A stretch of 47,081 bases of DNA. Origin: an uncultured Propionibacteriaceae bacterium. Its GTDB lineage: Bacteria > Actinomycetota > Actinomycetes > Propionibacteriales > Propionibacteriaceae. A model generated the notes under the pieces. That model saw only the letters and a program-made list of their open reading frames with translations, was not told the DNA's origin and did no database searches. Positions 26,601-33,849 of this stretch are shown in pieces. Made by a program: the position numbers and the translations under genes. The stretch lies in the NCBI GenBank assembly GCA_937965785.1, contig CALCKT010000010.1, positions 1-47,081 of the forward strand, given 5' to 3'. Each line of letters opens with the position of its first letter. The first letter of the stretch is position 1.

Positions 26601-29600
26601 CGCGGTCCGAAACCCCGCCACCATCCGTGATCGTGTAGTACAGGTGGTAGGTACCCTCTTGGGCGGGGGTGACCACGACGATCCGTTGCCCCCTGGTCTG
26701 CGCCTTCGGCTCCCAGCTGTCGTCGGTGACGGTCGCGGAACCCTTCACCAGCTGCAACTGGTCCCCGTCGGGGTCGATGTCGTTGGCCAGGGCGGGGATC
26801 TCCAACCTGGTCGACGGCCTCGCCTCGACCTCGTCGGCCACCGCCACGGGAGCCTGATTTGCCGCCGGGGGCGGCACGACACCGACACGGATCACACCCT
26901 CCCCCTCGGCACCGAACCGGTCGAGCACCCGGTAGGTGAAGGTTTCGGTGCCGGAGGCCCCCTTCGAGGCGTCGTAGACGAGGTGGTTTCCCTCGACCTT
27001 AACGGCCCCGAGTTTCGGCACCTGACCACCGAGCCCGCCCAGGGTGACCGAGTCCCCGTCGGGATCTATCCCGTCCAGGGGCACCGGTATCCGCACCGAG
27101 GAGCCTGCGAAGGTCCTGGAGTCGATCTGTTTGGGGGCTGGTTGTTCGTTGTGTTCGTCCCTGGCACGAATGCTCACGGTCACCGTCGTCGAGGCCGGGT
27201 TGCCCTGCGAATCACGAACGGTGTAGATGGCCTCAGCCGTACCGGCCTCGCTGCCGGCCCGGAACCGGATCGCGCCGTTCGAGATGAAGAACTCACCCAG
27301 TTCCGGATCGGAACGCACATCGAGGTCCGGTGACAGCGAGATGTCCAGATCCGCCGGGGAATAGTCGTTGCTCAGCACCGGCACGGTGACCAGGTCCCCG
27401 ACCCGCACCACCGAGTTGTCGGGGACGGCCACGGGAGACTGCACCGTTGAGGGGAGTTCCTTCGGGATCACCAGCACCTTCGCCGTCGCCGAGGCATGCC
27501 CGTTGCTGACGGTGTAGGTGAAGCTCTGCGGTGAATCGATGCCCGCCGGGGCGGTGACCCGGAGCAGCGAGTGCTTGACCACCTCGATGTTCAGTCCGGG
27601 AGCACCGGACTGCGACACCCCTTGGATGGCCAGCACCCCGCCCGCGGGGTCGAAGTCGTTCTCAAGCGCGTTGATCGTCAGGGAACCGTTCGCGGGCAGC
27701 AATCCCAGGTCGTTCTCGGGCACCGGTTGGAGTCCCGACGAGTTCGGGTCGATCACATCGACACGGATACGGCCCTTCGCGTTGTTGGGGCCGTCCGTGA
27801 TCCCGTAGACCAGCGTGTAGTTTCCGGCCTTCGAGGCCGTGAAACGGATCGTCCCCGCCTGGTAGTCGGGTTTGAGCTCCACCCCTTCGGGGGCGGCGGA
27901 GACCTCCACGAGCTTCAGGGAATCGGAGTCGGAATCCGTGTCATTGCCGCGGGGGTCGAGGGTGACGGCGTGTCCGACGGTGGCGACGTAGTGGTCGTTG
28001 TTGGCCACGGGCGGGGAATTCGTGGAGCCCGGTGATATCTGTGCCATCAACTCACCGGAGGCCGCGTCCCTGCCGTCGGAGACCGTCAGGTTCACCGAAC
28101 GCCGGCCCGGACCTCCCTTGCCGAGGTCTTTCACGGAGACGTACCCGTCGGGACGCCACGTCATCTCCAGGCCGTCGTCCTCAACGGTGGCCTGCTGGAG
28201 ATAGAGGGGGTCGCCGTCCGGATCCACCCAGTCCGCGAGCACCGAATACCCCGCGGAGGCCCGTTCGCTGAGGTTGACCTGGCTGTCGCGAATCTTGTGG
28301 GGGGCGGAGTTCTCGTTCTCGGCGCGGATGTTGACCGTGACGGTGGCCACATTCGAGACATCCACCCCGTCGAAGGCCTGATACGTGAAGGTGATCGTCT
28401 CCTTCGCGTCCGCGGGCACCTCGATGCGGAGCGCGCGGCCCTCCTTGGCCTGGGAGATCTTCACACCAGCGGGGACGTCCCGGATTATCGCGGTCAGCAC
28501 GTCGCCATCGAGGTCTATGTCGTTGCTCAGGACGGGAAGCACGGTGGCGGTTCCCGGGCGCGCCCCCAGCTCGTCGTCAATGGCCTGCGGGGGGTGCTGC
28601 TCCTCCGAGAACTCCCTCGTCTGGGACTTGTCGGTCTCCTCGGTCTGTTTGTCCTGTTTCTCGTCCACCAGCTGGGACTCGACCTGCTCCCAGTTGTTCA
28701 CCTTGGCCATCTGCTTCAGGGGCAGGAAGACGTCACCGGTGACCTCGTCGTTTATGACGATCACCTTCCGGTTGGTGCGGAAGACCGGTTGTTTGGCCGC
28801 GGCCAGGGCGGGATGCTGGGCCCGTTCGTAGTCGTCCCCCCCGCAGTCGCGGACGTAGTAACCCGACTCCGCCCACAGCGCATGGGTGCAGCCCTCCAGC
28901 TGCACCGGAGCGGTGGGTTTGCCGTTCGGGATGCTCTCCCGGGTCACCTTCCCCGAGGCGATCTCCACCCTCAAAAGCTGCGACGGTGTGGCCACGACGA
29001 CCGTGCCGGAGGGCCCCGACGGTTGTTGCAGGACGCCACCCGCGAAGTCGCCGTCCGTCAAGGTGTGCCCGTCGACGGTCAGGGTTTCGCCGTCCAGCAC
29101 CATGACCCTGTCCCCCACAACCGTCAGCTGCGCGGAGTCCGAGAGCCTTCCCTCCAGTTTTCGTCCCTGTTCCCTGACCGCCGCATCATCCCCCGCGCCG
29201 GTGACGGTGTACAGCTGACCGGTGGCGGTCAACACGTACCCGACGCCGTCGGTGCCGACGGCGATCCTGGGTGTGTCCAAGCCCTTCAGGAGCGGATCCG
29301 CGGTGAGGCTGAAGCTCGCGGCCCCCCGGGTGTCGGTGGCCCACACCCGCCCCTCCCCCTGGTCCGCGAAGAGCACCTCATTGCCGCCATGGGCCGTCAG
29401 CACGCCGGCCGCCCCGGCCTCGCCGAGGAAGGTGAGGGAGGCCGTGTCGACGGGGTGCACGGTGTCAGAGCTGCGCACCAGCACGTTGCCGGCGGACTGG
29501 GTGACCCCGAAGGAGCTGTCCGGGGGACGGAGCGCGCCGTCTATGGTCTGGGATTCGTGGTTGAGATGCCCCACCAGTCGTCTGTTCTGGTTGGTCACCC

Positions 29601-29730
29601 AGACGCCGCCGTCGTTCAGATCGACGTCGGCTGCCGGAACCCCCCGGTGGATCAACGCGAGGATCCCGAGGGAGAGCGCGACAAGACCAACCAGCGCGGT
29701 CTCGACGCGTTTGCGCGTGACCAGGGCCAT
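23638..29730 (-). CDS. Giant surface protein with cadherin-like and fibronectin III repeats
   Basis: This 2030-aa protein is the first gene of the cluster. An N-terminal membrane helix (about 10-27) without an obvious cleavage site anchors it. A beta-propeller-like region extends to about 340, then a charged Gln/Glu/Lys linker (about 345-385). About ten tandem beta domains with acidic loop motifs (NDIDLDGD, DWVDPDGDPL, NDTDSDSD) follow to about 1450, resembling Ca2+-binding cadherin/Big-type repeats. From about 1460 to 1920 there are FN3 domains (PSAPTTAFGDQQIALAWDPV and similar), and then a Cys-containing C-terminal domain. No LPXTG sorting signal is seen. The equivalent Fn3 gene of PFNA loci is thought to mediate surface contact or sensing. 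Confidence 0.9.
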   Translation of the reverse strand: MALVTRKRVETALVGLVALSLGILALIHRGVPAADVDLNDGGVWVTNQNRRLVGHLNHESQTIDGALRPPDSSFGVTQSAGNVLVRSSDTVHPVDTASLTFLGEAGAAGVLTAHGGNEVLFADQGEGRVWATDTRGAASFSLTADPLLKGLDTPRIAVGTDGVGYVLTATGQLYTVTGAGDDAAVREQGRKLEGRLSDSAQLTVVGDRVMVLDGETLTVDGHTLTDGDFAGGVLQQPSGPSGTVVVATPSQLLRVEIASGKVTRESIPNGKPTAPVQLEGCTHALWAESGYYVRDCGGDDYERAQHPALAAAKQPVFRTNRKVIVINDEVTGDVFLPLKQMAKVNNWEQVESQLVDEKQDKQTEETDKSQTREFSEEQHPPQAIDDELGARPGTATVLPVLSNDIDLDGDVLTAIIRDVPAGVKISQAKEGRALRIEVPADAKETITFTYQAFDGVDVSNVATVTVNIRAENENSAPHKIRDSQVNLSERASAGYSVLADWVDPDGDPLYLQQATVEDDGLEMTWRPDGYVSVKDLGKGGPGRRSVNLTVSDGRDAASGELMAQISPGSTNSPPVANNDHYVATVGHAVTLDPRGNDTDSDSDSLKLVEVSAAPEGVELKPDYQAGTIRFTASKAGNYTLVYGITDGPNNAKGRIRVDVIDPNSSGLQPVPENDLGLLPANGSLTINALENDFDPAGGVLAIQGVSQSGAPGLNIEVVKHSLLRVTAPAGIDSPQSFTYTVSNGHASATAKVLVIPKELPSTVQSPVAVPDNSVVRVGDLVTVPVLSNDYSPADLDISLSPDLDVRSDPELGEFFISNGAIRFRAGSEAGTAEAIYTVRDSQGNPASTTVTVSIRARDEHNEQPAPKQIDSRTFAGSSVRIPVPLDGIDPDGDSVTLGGLGGQVPKLGAVKVEGNHLVYDASKGASGTETFTYRVLDRFGAEGEGVIRVGVVPPPAANQAPVAVADEVEARPSTRLEIPALANDIDPDGDQLQLVKGSATVTDDSWEPKAQTRGQRIVVVTPAQEGTYHLYYTITDGGGVSDRGVVTIRVASDVPPKAPVANDDVVPTSAIAGVDQVEVPVLENDSDPDGVVSDLKITVESPATVKGGTVTVPVADDRQIVLYTVTDSDGLSSRAAIVVPGREAIPPAINAGRGQARVKAGEPLTIRFADWVVTRPGRTARLTSVDSVVAGPGGSPEVGNNGVRVIDDQTVEFTPAKNFSGQTTVSFEVTDGESMDDSTALKSKLSLSVIVEGDGQQPPQLRPTQLKVAPDEAPQQISLSNMVSDPNPGDNDIMAYSLVSTEGPVQASVSGQELSVSVPKGTPVGSTGSVVVQVHDGSTEPVNMTIPVTVIASTRPPMTISEIVERDGRVGNTASFELTRWVTNPFADTGGEITLVGSPQVRGSATVTSEGNVINVTPTDSGTGADNVDDVLVTFRVADATKDPSRERTGVIRVVVKDVPRAPTAVTAQYAGSQTARVSWTHSGWRGATPKGFTVFWQGGSKNCGLQTTCDIPGLANSGRYTFTVKAEVTEGDLNSRSPRSEPSNEILVDALPSKPSAPTTAFGDQQIALAWDPVAVPGGGSPVTRYTVTMYPGGQRQETTATSLNWTGLTNGQAYTFTVTAHNRLTDENSQLTPPTSDESRPETPAGAPSAQGAPTVTMDSSSSSVKPRANIKWSQPGNPNGDSNFRYVVTDANGKEVCPEQQDTSCTTLMDPSTETVTFSVRSTNKSGKWSAASPASNAVRAFQPPGAPSGFSLRPTGRGSEVEFSFGAASGNGIRVDEITYRWSAGGHSGTVKPGTTVVSSPAFQLGQAVTVRLVAVANVLGQTSEGEAATASVTAYGPPQAPVVNSEAGVDHVTLRWQVPGSSNGARVKQVEITSTVKADGKNPSTETWTTTDLSGSVDKGNDRKQNVCVRARAQNEHGDWSDYSAESCASTWGDTKATLSKGDAVECRAGGGRGCNAFKVTLQNWKPGESVKCELPNPINEKDVAKVRVGPVDASGNASRQFSDWVFPENYNVPSEGFDITARCR

Positions 29731-29763
29731 GCATCCTTCTTCCTACGTTCTCCCGCCAAGCCT

Positions 29764-29815
29764 TCAGTCCAGGCACCCCCCGCCCAATCGTCCTTCCGGT
29801 ACGTGCCTGGACTGA
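29764..29815 (-). promoter_or_regulatory. 13-bp inverted repeat in the giant-gene leader
   Basis: TCAGTCCAGGCAC (29764-29776) and GTGCCTGGACTGA (29803-29815) are perfectly complementary with a 26-base spacer. The element lies 34-85 bases upstream of the ATG of the surface protein. A TANNNT box (TAGTGT on the minus strand, 29826-29821) just upstream would place the mRNA 5' end near the outer arm, so the transcript would begin with a stem-loop. It may be a 5' stabiliser, an attenuator or a two-site operator. Confidence 0.5.
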
Positions 29816-29861
29816 CTGGAACACTAGGGGGTCACCCGGGCCTGTCTCCAAGCCAAGGGGT

Positions 29862-29894
29862 GTACGGACCTGTACGAGAGTAGCTCGTACGAGC
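29862..29894. promoter_or_regulatory. GTACG repeat/palindrome operator candidate
   Basis: The 12-bp perfect palindrome GCTCGTACGAGC (29883-29894) is accompanied by half-sites GTACGAG at 29872-29878 and GTACGGA at 29862-29868, the last two 10 bp apart (one helical turn). The group lies in the middle of the divergent region. On the plus strand the palindrome ends at a CATAAC box (29894-29899) that could be the -10 of the HTH-STAND gene, so a bound protein would block it. The HTH protein itself is the obvious candidate binder (inference). Confidence 0.45.
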
Positions 29895-29965
29895 ATAACC
29901 CGTAGTCAGGCCCGTTTGCTTTTTCTGTCCATTGTCTACATCAGTTCACTCACGGAGGGGGATCC

Positions 29966-30001
29966 GTGCACACAGTCCTCCTTTTAGATGACACCCTTTA
30001 G
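29966..30001 (+). CDS. Possible 11-codon leader peptide
   Basis: A GTG with a strong ribosome-binding site (GGAGGGGG, 4 bases away) opens an 11-codon frame (VHTVLLLDDTL) ending in TAG at 29999-30001. The ATG of the large STAND protein lies 10 bases further, in another frame and with only a weak site of its own. Translation of the short frame could deliver ribosomes to the main start. This rests on spacing alone. Confidence 0.3.
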   Translation: MHTVLLLDDTL

Positions 30002-30011
30002 GGTAGTCCAC

Positions 30012-33000
30012 ATGCTCCCACCACTCAGCCGCGATGCCCTGACCCAGCAGATGGCGGCCGCTCGAAGCAGGATCGGGCTGTCCATCAGGCGCGCCGCGGC
30101 GATAGCCGAGGTGCCCGCCTCGACCGCTCAGGGATGGCTCGAGGGCAGGCATCTGCCGACCCCGTCGTTGATGCCGCAGTTCATGACCCTGCTGCGCGCG
30201 CTGCAACTTGTCACGGTGCACAACGAGACGGCCTGGGCGGAGGCGTTGGACCGGATGCGCCGCTCCAGCATCGTCGCGGAATCCCCCTATGTCGGCCTGC
30301 GCCCCTACGCGACCACGGAGTCCAGTCTTTTCGTCGGACGGGAACGTTCCCTGGAGGAGCTCCTGGAGGCCTGCTCCCGGACCCGGCCTCCCCGGATCGT
30401 GATGGTCGTGGGGGCGTCCGGGACGGGCAAGTCCTCCCTCCTTGCCGCCGGGCTGATCGGCCGCGGCACCGCGCCCGACGGCCCACTTTCCCACCTGACA
30501 CCTGTCCAGTTGACGGTGCGTGACCTGCTGGGTTGGAAAACGCCCCTGGACGAAACGCTGCTGGTCGTCGACCAGTTCGAGGAAATCCAGCAGCTCAGAG
30601 CCACCGAGACCGAGGAGCTCGTGGACACCCTGTGTCGGCTGCCCGGGCACGTGACCTGTGTGATCGGCCTGAACGCGAACGCGGTAGGGACCGTGCTCCG
30701 CCAGGAACGTCTCGCTCCCTTCCTGGCCTCCCCCGTCCTCGTGGGTCCCCTCACCACCGCCGAGTACCGGCGGATCATCGAGGTCCCGGCCCGTCACCAC
30801 GGCCGTGCGGTCTCCACCGAACTGACCCATGTGCTGATCCGCGACCTGCACCAGTACGGTTATCCCGACCCGGGAATCGTGCTGCCGCTGCTGTCGAACA
30901 CCTTGAAACGCTGTTGGAACGCCACGTCGGGAGAGACCCTCACCACCTCCGACTACCTGGCCTCGGGTGGTCTGTGGACCTCGCTGAACGACGAGGCCGA
31001 GGCCGTCTGGCAGGATCTGCCGGCGCAGGACCGCCCCTTGGTCAGGCGCCTGATGTTGTCGCTGGTGGTCGTGGACGCGAATCGGCTGCTCCGGCGTTCG
31101 ATCCCCTTCGGTTCGTTGTCGCAGCAGATGATTCCGGTGGCGGAGGCCTTCATCGCATCCCGTCTCCTGACCCGCGGCGAGGGTCATCTGACCATCACCC
31201 ACGAGGCCCTCCTGACCCGCTGGCACCGGCTGCGCGGCTGGGTGGAGCAGGAGGAGGCGACGCTTCTGGTGGGGCGGCGCATCCACATGGCGACGAAACT
31301 CTGGGACGAAGGCGGCCGGGCGCCGGAGGGGCTGATGCCCGTTGAGGCGGAGCTGTGGCAGGCCTGGGCGAAGGCCGAGGACGCCCCGGTGCTCTCGAGG
31401 AACGAACACGAGTTCATCGACGCCTCGCTGGCTCTGGGCCGCGCCCACGAGGAGGAGCAGGAAAACCGGCTGAAACACACCCGCAGACAGCGGCGCACGG
31501 CGCTGGGGATCGCGGCGGTCGCCGTCGTCCTGGCGGTCGTGGCCGCTTTCCTGGGCATCCATTCCGCGGGCCTGGCCCACCAGGCCAACACCGCGACCCG
31601 CTCCGCACAGGCCCAGCAGTTGGCCCTGATCTCGGACCAGATCCGCAACACCGACCCGAACGAGGCCGCGCAGCTGGCCGTCGCCGCCCACCGGTTGGAG
31701 GAGAATCCCCGTACCCGCTCCACCGTCATCGAATCCGCCGGGGGAAGGGCCTCGCTGCGGGTGAACGGCATCGCGGGAAACACCATGGTGGCTGCCGTTG
31801 CGGGAAGCGACATCATTCTGCGAGGCGACAGCCAGGGCCACCTCGCCGTCTGGCGCGACGGAAACCTGAACTCGGAACCCGAGCTCGTCGAGACCGACGG
31901 CGGGCAGTTGTTCGCGGTACAACCGGTTCTGCGCGACGGGCGGTACCTCGTGATCGTCGCGGGCCAGAGGACTGCCTCGGTCTGGGACCTGACGACCTCC
32001 GCCCGCAAACTGGGTGAGTGGGCGGAAGCGGGGGTCACCTCCTACAGCGCCGCCTGGCAGTCAACGGTCGCCCTGATCGGAAACCTCCAGGGTGAGGTGC
32101 AGCGCATTGACCTCGCGAACCCGGAACACCCCGAGGTGCGCTCCCCGCTCCTGACCGGCGAGGATGTCGCGGTCACGGCACTCACCGCGACACCCGATCT
32201 CGTCGTGGCGAGCGCCTCCCGCAACAGGCTCGCCCTGTTCGACTCGGCGGGAACCGCCCTGCCGGATTTCCAGGTGCCCGGTCAGGTGATGTCCCTGGAC
32301 GTCTCGGAGGATGGTACGGAGATCCTGGCGGGCAGCAGCGCCTCGAAGGCCCTGCTTTTCGAGGTCTCCGGCACCGCGCTGCGGATCAGCCGCGAGTTCC
32401 CCATGAAATCGGGAGTGCACGCGGTCAGGCATCTGGGCGGCCAAGTGGCATTGGGTGGTTCCCAGGGTGAGGTCGTGGTCGCGAACAGAACGGGTGAGGT
32501 CACCGAGCTGTGCCCCCTCCGCAGCGTCGTGACGAGCATCTCCCGGGGTGCCACCGGCATCCTGACCGGAACCACGGAGGGGACCCTGGCCCTGTGCCCA
32601 CCGCTGCCCACCCTGCTGCGCACGAACGGCGTCAAGATTCACGACATCAGACGGATGGGCGGGAAAACCATCATCACGACCGGGACCGGGCCGCGTGTCC
32701 TGGACACCACCACCCCGGAGTCCCCGGAGCTGACGGTGCCCGCCAGTCCCGACGGCGACGGCTACCTGCCCCACGTGACCCAAGACACCACGGGCAGCAC
32801 CCTGGCGACGCAGTCGCGCAACGGGAAGGTGGTGCTTCTCCGGTTGGCCGGCAGCGGATACGAGACGGAACATGTCATCGACGAAACCACCGCGGTGGTG
32901 GACCTGGTGCTCTCCCCCGATGGCAGGCGCTTGGCCATCGGGCACAGGAGCCAGGTCGGCTACGACATCTATCAGCGCGGGAACTCGGGTTGGGAACCCA

Positions 33001-33608
33001 CCGGAACCCTCCACGCCTGGCCGGGTGGTTTGGCCTTCAACTCCGATGGAACGCTGATGGCCGCGTTGAGCGCCGATGGCACGGGGTACGTCGTGGCCGC
33101 CCTCACCGATTCCGGCCCGGAGGTTCTGACGGAGGCGGGGCTGCCCGACCGGGTGGTTCCCAGCGCCTTCGAGTTCTCCCCCTCGGGTCTTCTGGCAGTG
33201 GGTGCGTTGAACGGTGGGGTCTCGATCATCGATCTGAGCGACCCGACCAGGCCGCATACCAAGGCCCGGGTCTCCGACGCCCACGCATCCTTGGAGCGGT
33301 TGAGATTCAGCCAGGACGGAAACCATCTGCTGGCAACCAGCGTCGAGGGGGACCTGTGGGTCTGGGAGCGGGTGGATGAAACCCCTGCCCTGAGTCTGCA
33401 CATCAAACACCCCTCGGCTTCAATCGCGGGAGCCGACCTGGTCGACGGCCAACTGCTGCTGGCTCTCTCCGACAACACGGCCGTGGCCTGGCCGGGCAGT
33501 GCCACGGCAGCGGCCGCCGACCTGTGTTCCCGTCTGGGGAATCCCCTGACCAGCCGGGAATGGGCCCAGCTGGCGCCCGGTGTTCCCTTCATGAACGGCT
33601 GTTCCTGA
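30012..33608 (+). CDS. HTH - STAND NTPase - transmembrane - WD40-like protein
   Basis: This 1198-aa protein has an N-terminal XRE-like helix-turn-helix (about 10-50, LSIRRAAAIAEVPASTAQGWLEG). The nSTAND1-type entry motif YVGLRPY..LFVGRE (93-111) is followed by Walker A GASGTGKS at 134-141 and Walker B LLVVDQFEE at 183-191. After helical STAND domains, a single membrane helix lies near 498-517. The final 600 residues are weakly repetitive beta-propeller sequence (for example VLSPDGRRLAIGH, LRFSQDGNHLLATS), probably outside the membrane. STAND proteins are sensor switches that oligomerise on ligand binding. Transcribed away from the PFNA operon, it may regulate it. The ATG at 30012 is preferred; one at 29988 lacks a ribosome site. 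Confidence 0.87.
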   Translation: MLPPLSRDALTQQMAAARSRIGLSIRRAAAIAEVPASTAQGWLEGRHLPTPSLMPQFMTLLRALQLVTVHNETAWAEALDRMRRSSIVAESPYVGLRPYATTESSLFVGRERSLEELLEACSRTRPPRIVMVVGASGTGKSSLLAAGLIGRGTAPDGPLSHLTPVQLTVRDLLGWKTPLDETLLVVDQFEEIQQLRATETEELVDTLCRLPGHVTCVIGLNANAVGTVLRQERLAPFLASPVLVGPLTTAEYRRIIEVPARHHGRAVSTELTHVLIRDLHQYGYPDPGIVLPLLSNTLKRCWNATSGETLTTSDYLASGGLWTSLNDEAEAVWQDLPAQDRPLVRRLMLSLVVVDANRLLRRSIPFGSLSQQMIPVAEAFIASRLLTRGEGHLTITHEALLTRWHRLRGWVEQEEATLLVGRRIHMATKLWDEGGRAPEGLMPVEAELWQAWAKAEDAPVLSRNEHEFIDASLALGRAHEEEQENRLKHTRRQRRTALGIAAVAVVLAVVAAFLGIHSAGLAHQANTATRSAQAQQLALISDQIRNTDPNEAAQLAVAAHRLEENPRTRSTVIESAGGRASLRVNGIAGNTMVAAVAGSDIILRGDSQGHLAVWRDGNLNSEPELVETDGGQLFAVQPVLRDGRYLVIVAGQRTASVWDLTTSARKLGEWAEAGVTSYSAAWQSTVALIGNLQGEVQRIDLANPEHPEVRSPLLTGEDVAVTALTATPDLVVASASRNRLALFDSAGTALPDFQVPGQVMSLDVSEDGTEILAGSSASKALLFEVSGTALRISREFPMKSGVHAVRHLGGQVALGGSQGEVVVANRTGEVTELCPLRSVVTSISRGATGILTGTTEGTLALCPPLPTLLRTNGVKIHDIRRMGGKTIITTGTGPRVLDTTTPESPELTVPASPDGDGYLPHVTQDTTGSTLATQSRNGKVVLLRLAGSGYETEHVIDETTAVVDLVLSPDGRRLAIGHRSQVGYDIYQRGNSGWEPTGTLHAWPGGLAFNSDGTLMAALSADGTGYVVAALTDSGPEVLTEAGLPDRVVPSAFEFSPSGLLAVGALNGGVSIIDLSDPTRPHTKARVSDAHASLERLRFSQDGNHLLATSVEGDLWVWERVDETPALSLHIKHPSASIAGADLVDGQLLLALSDNTAVAWPGSATAAAADLCSRLGNPLTSREWAQLAPGVPFMNGCS

Positions 33609-33849
33609 GCCGGAGGGTCACCGGCACAAGCCTTCATCGTCCAAGACTGATTGCAGGAAATACCGGGTCACGACCCGCGGGACGGCACGTCGTTGATGAA
33701 AAGCAACGCCTTGTCCATCCCGTCACGACCGGGCGGTGATGTCGGCGATGGCAGCCACTCGATGAACTCGGTCAAGGACGGGAAGGGCTTGGTGGGAACC
33801 GGCGTGCTGACGGACCCGCGGGTGGCGCAACAGGATCTAGGATCGCTGG
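33609..33849. other. Intergenic region with a possible gene fragment
   Basis: These 241 bp separate the STAND gene from the MATE gene. CGGGTC-AC-GACCCG near 33665-33678 could form a small hairpin. On the minus strand one frame remains open across most of the region and ends ...DKALLFINDVPSRGS before a TGA near 33670, with an otherwise unbroken run of plausible residues (KPFPSLTEFIEWLPSP). It has no good start codon and no recognised family, so it is at most a fragment. Confidence 0.3.
33838..33843 (+). promoter_or_regulatory. -10 box for a leaderless MATE transcript
   Basis: TAGGAT fits the actinobacterial TANNNT -10 consensus and ends exactly six bases before the GTG start. Transcription would therefore begin at or next to the start codon. 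There is no convincing -35 and no ribosome-binding site. Confidence 0.45.

Noticed and set aside
23638..29730. Repeat protein as a phage tail or tape-measure protein
   Set aside because: It has an N-terminal membrane anchor, FN3 and cadherin-like repeats, and a MoxR/DUF58 context; no phage genes are present.
30012..33608. STAND protein as a classical antiphage Avs system
   Set aside because: It has a membrane helix with a WD40-like outer part, no nuclease or other effector domain, and no defence genes around it; a regulatory role fits better, although a conflict function is not excluded.
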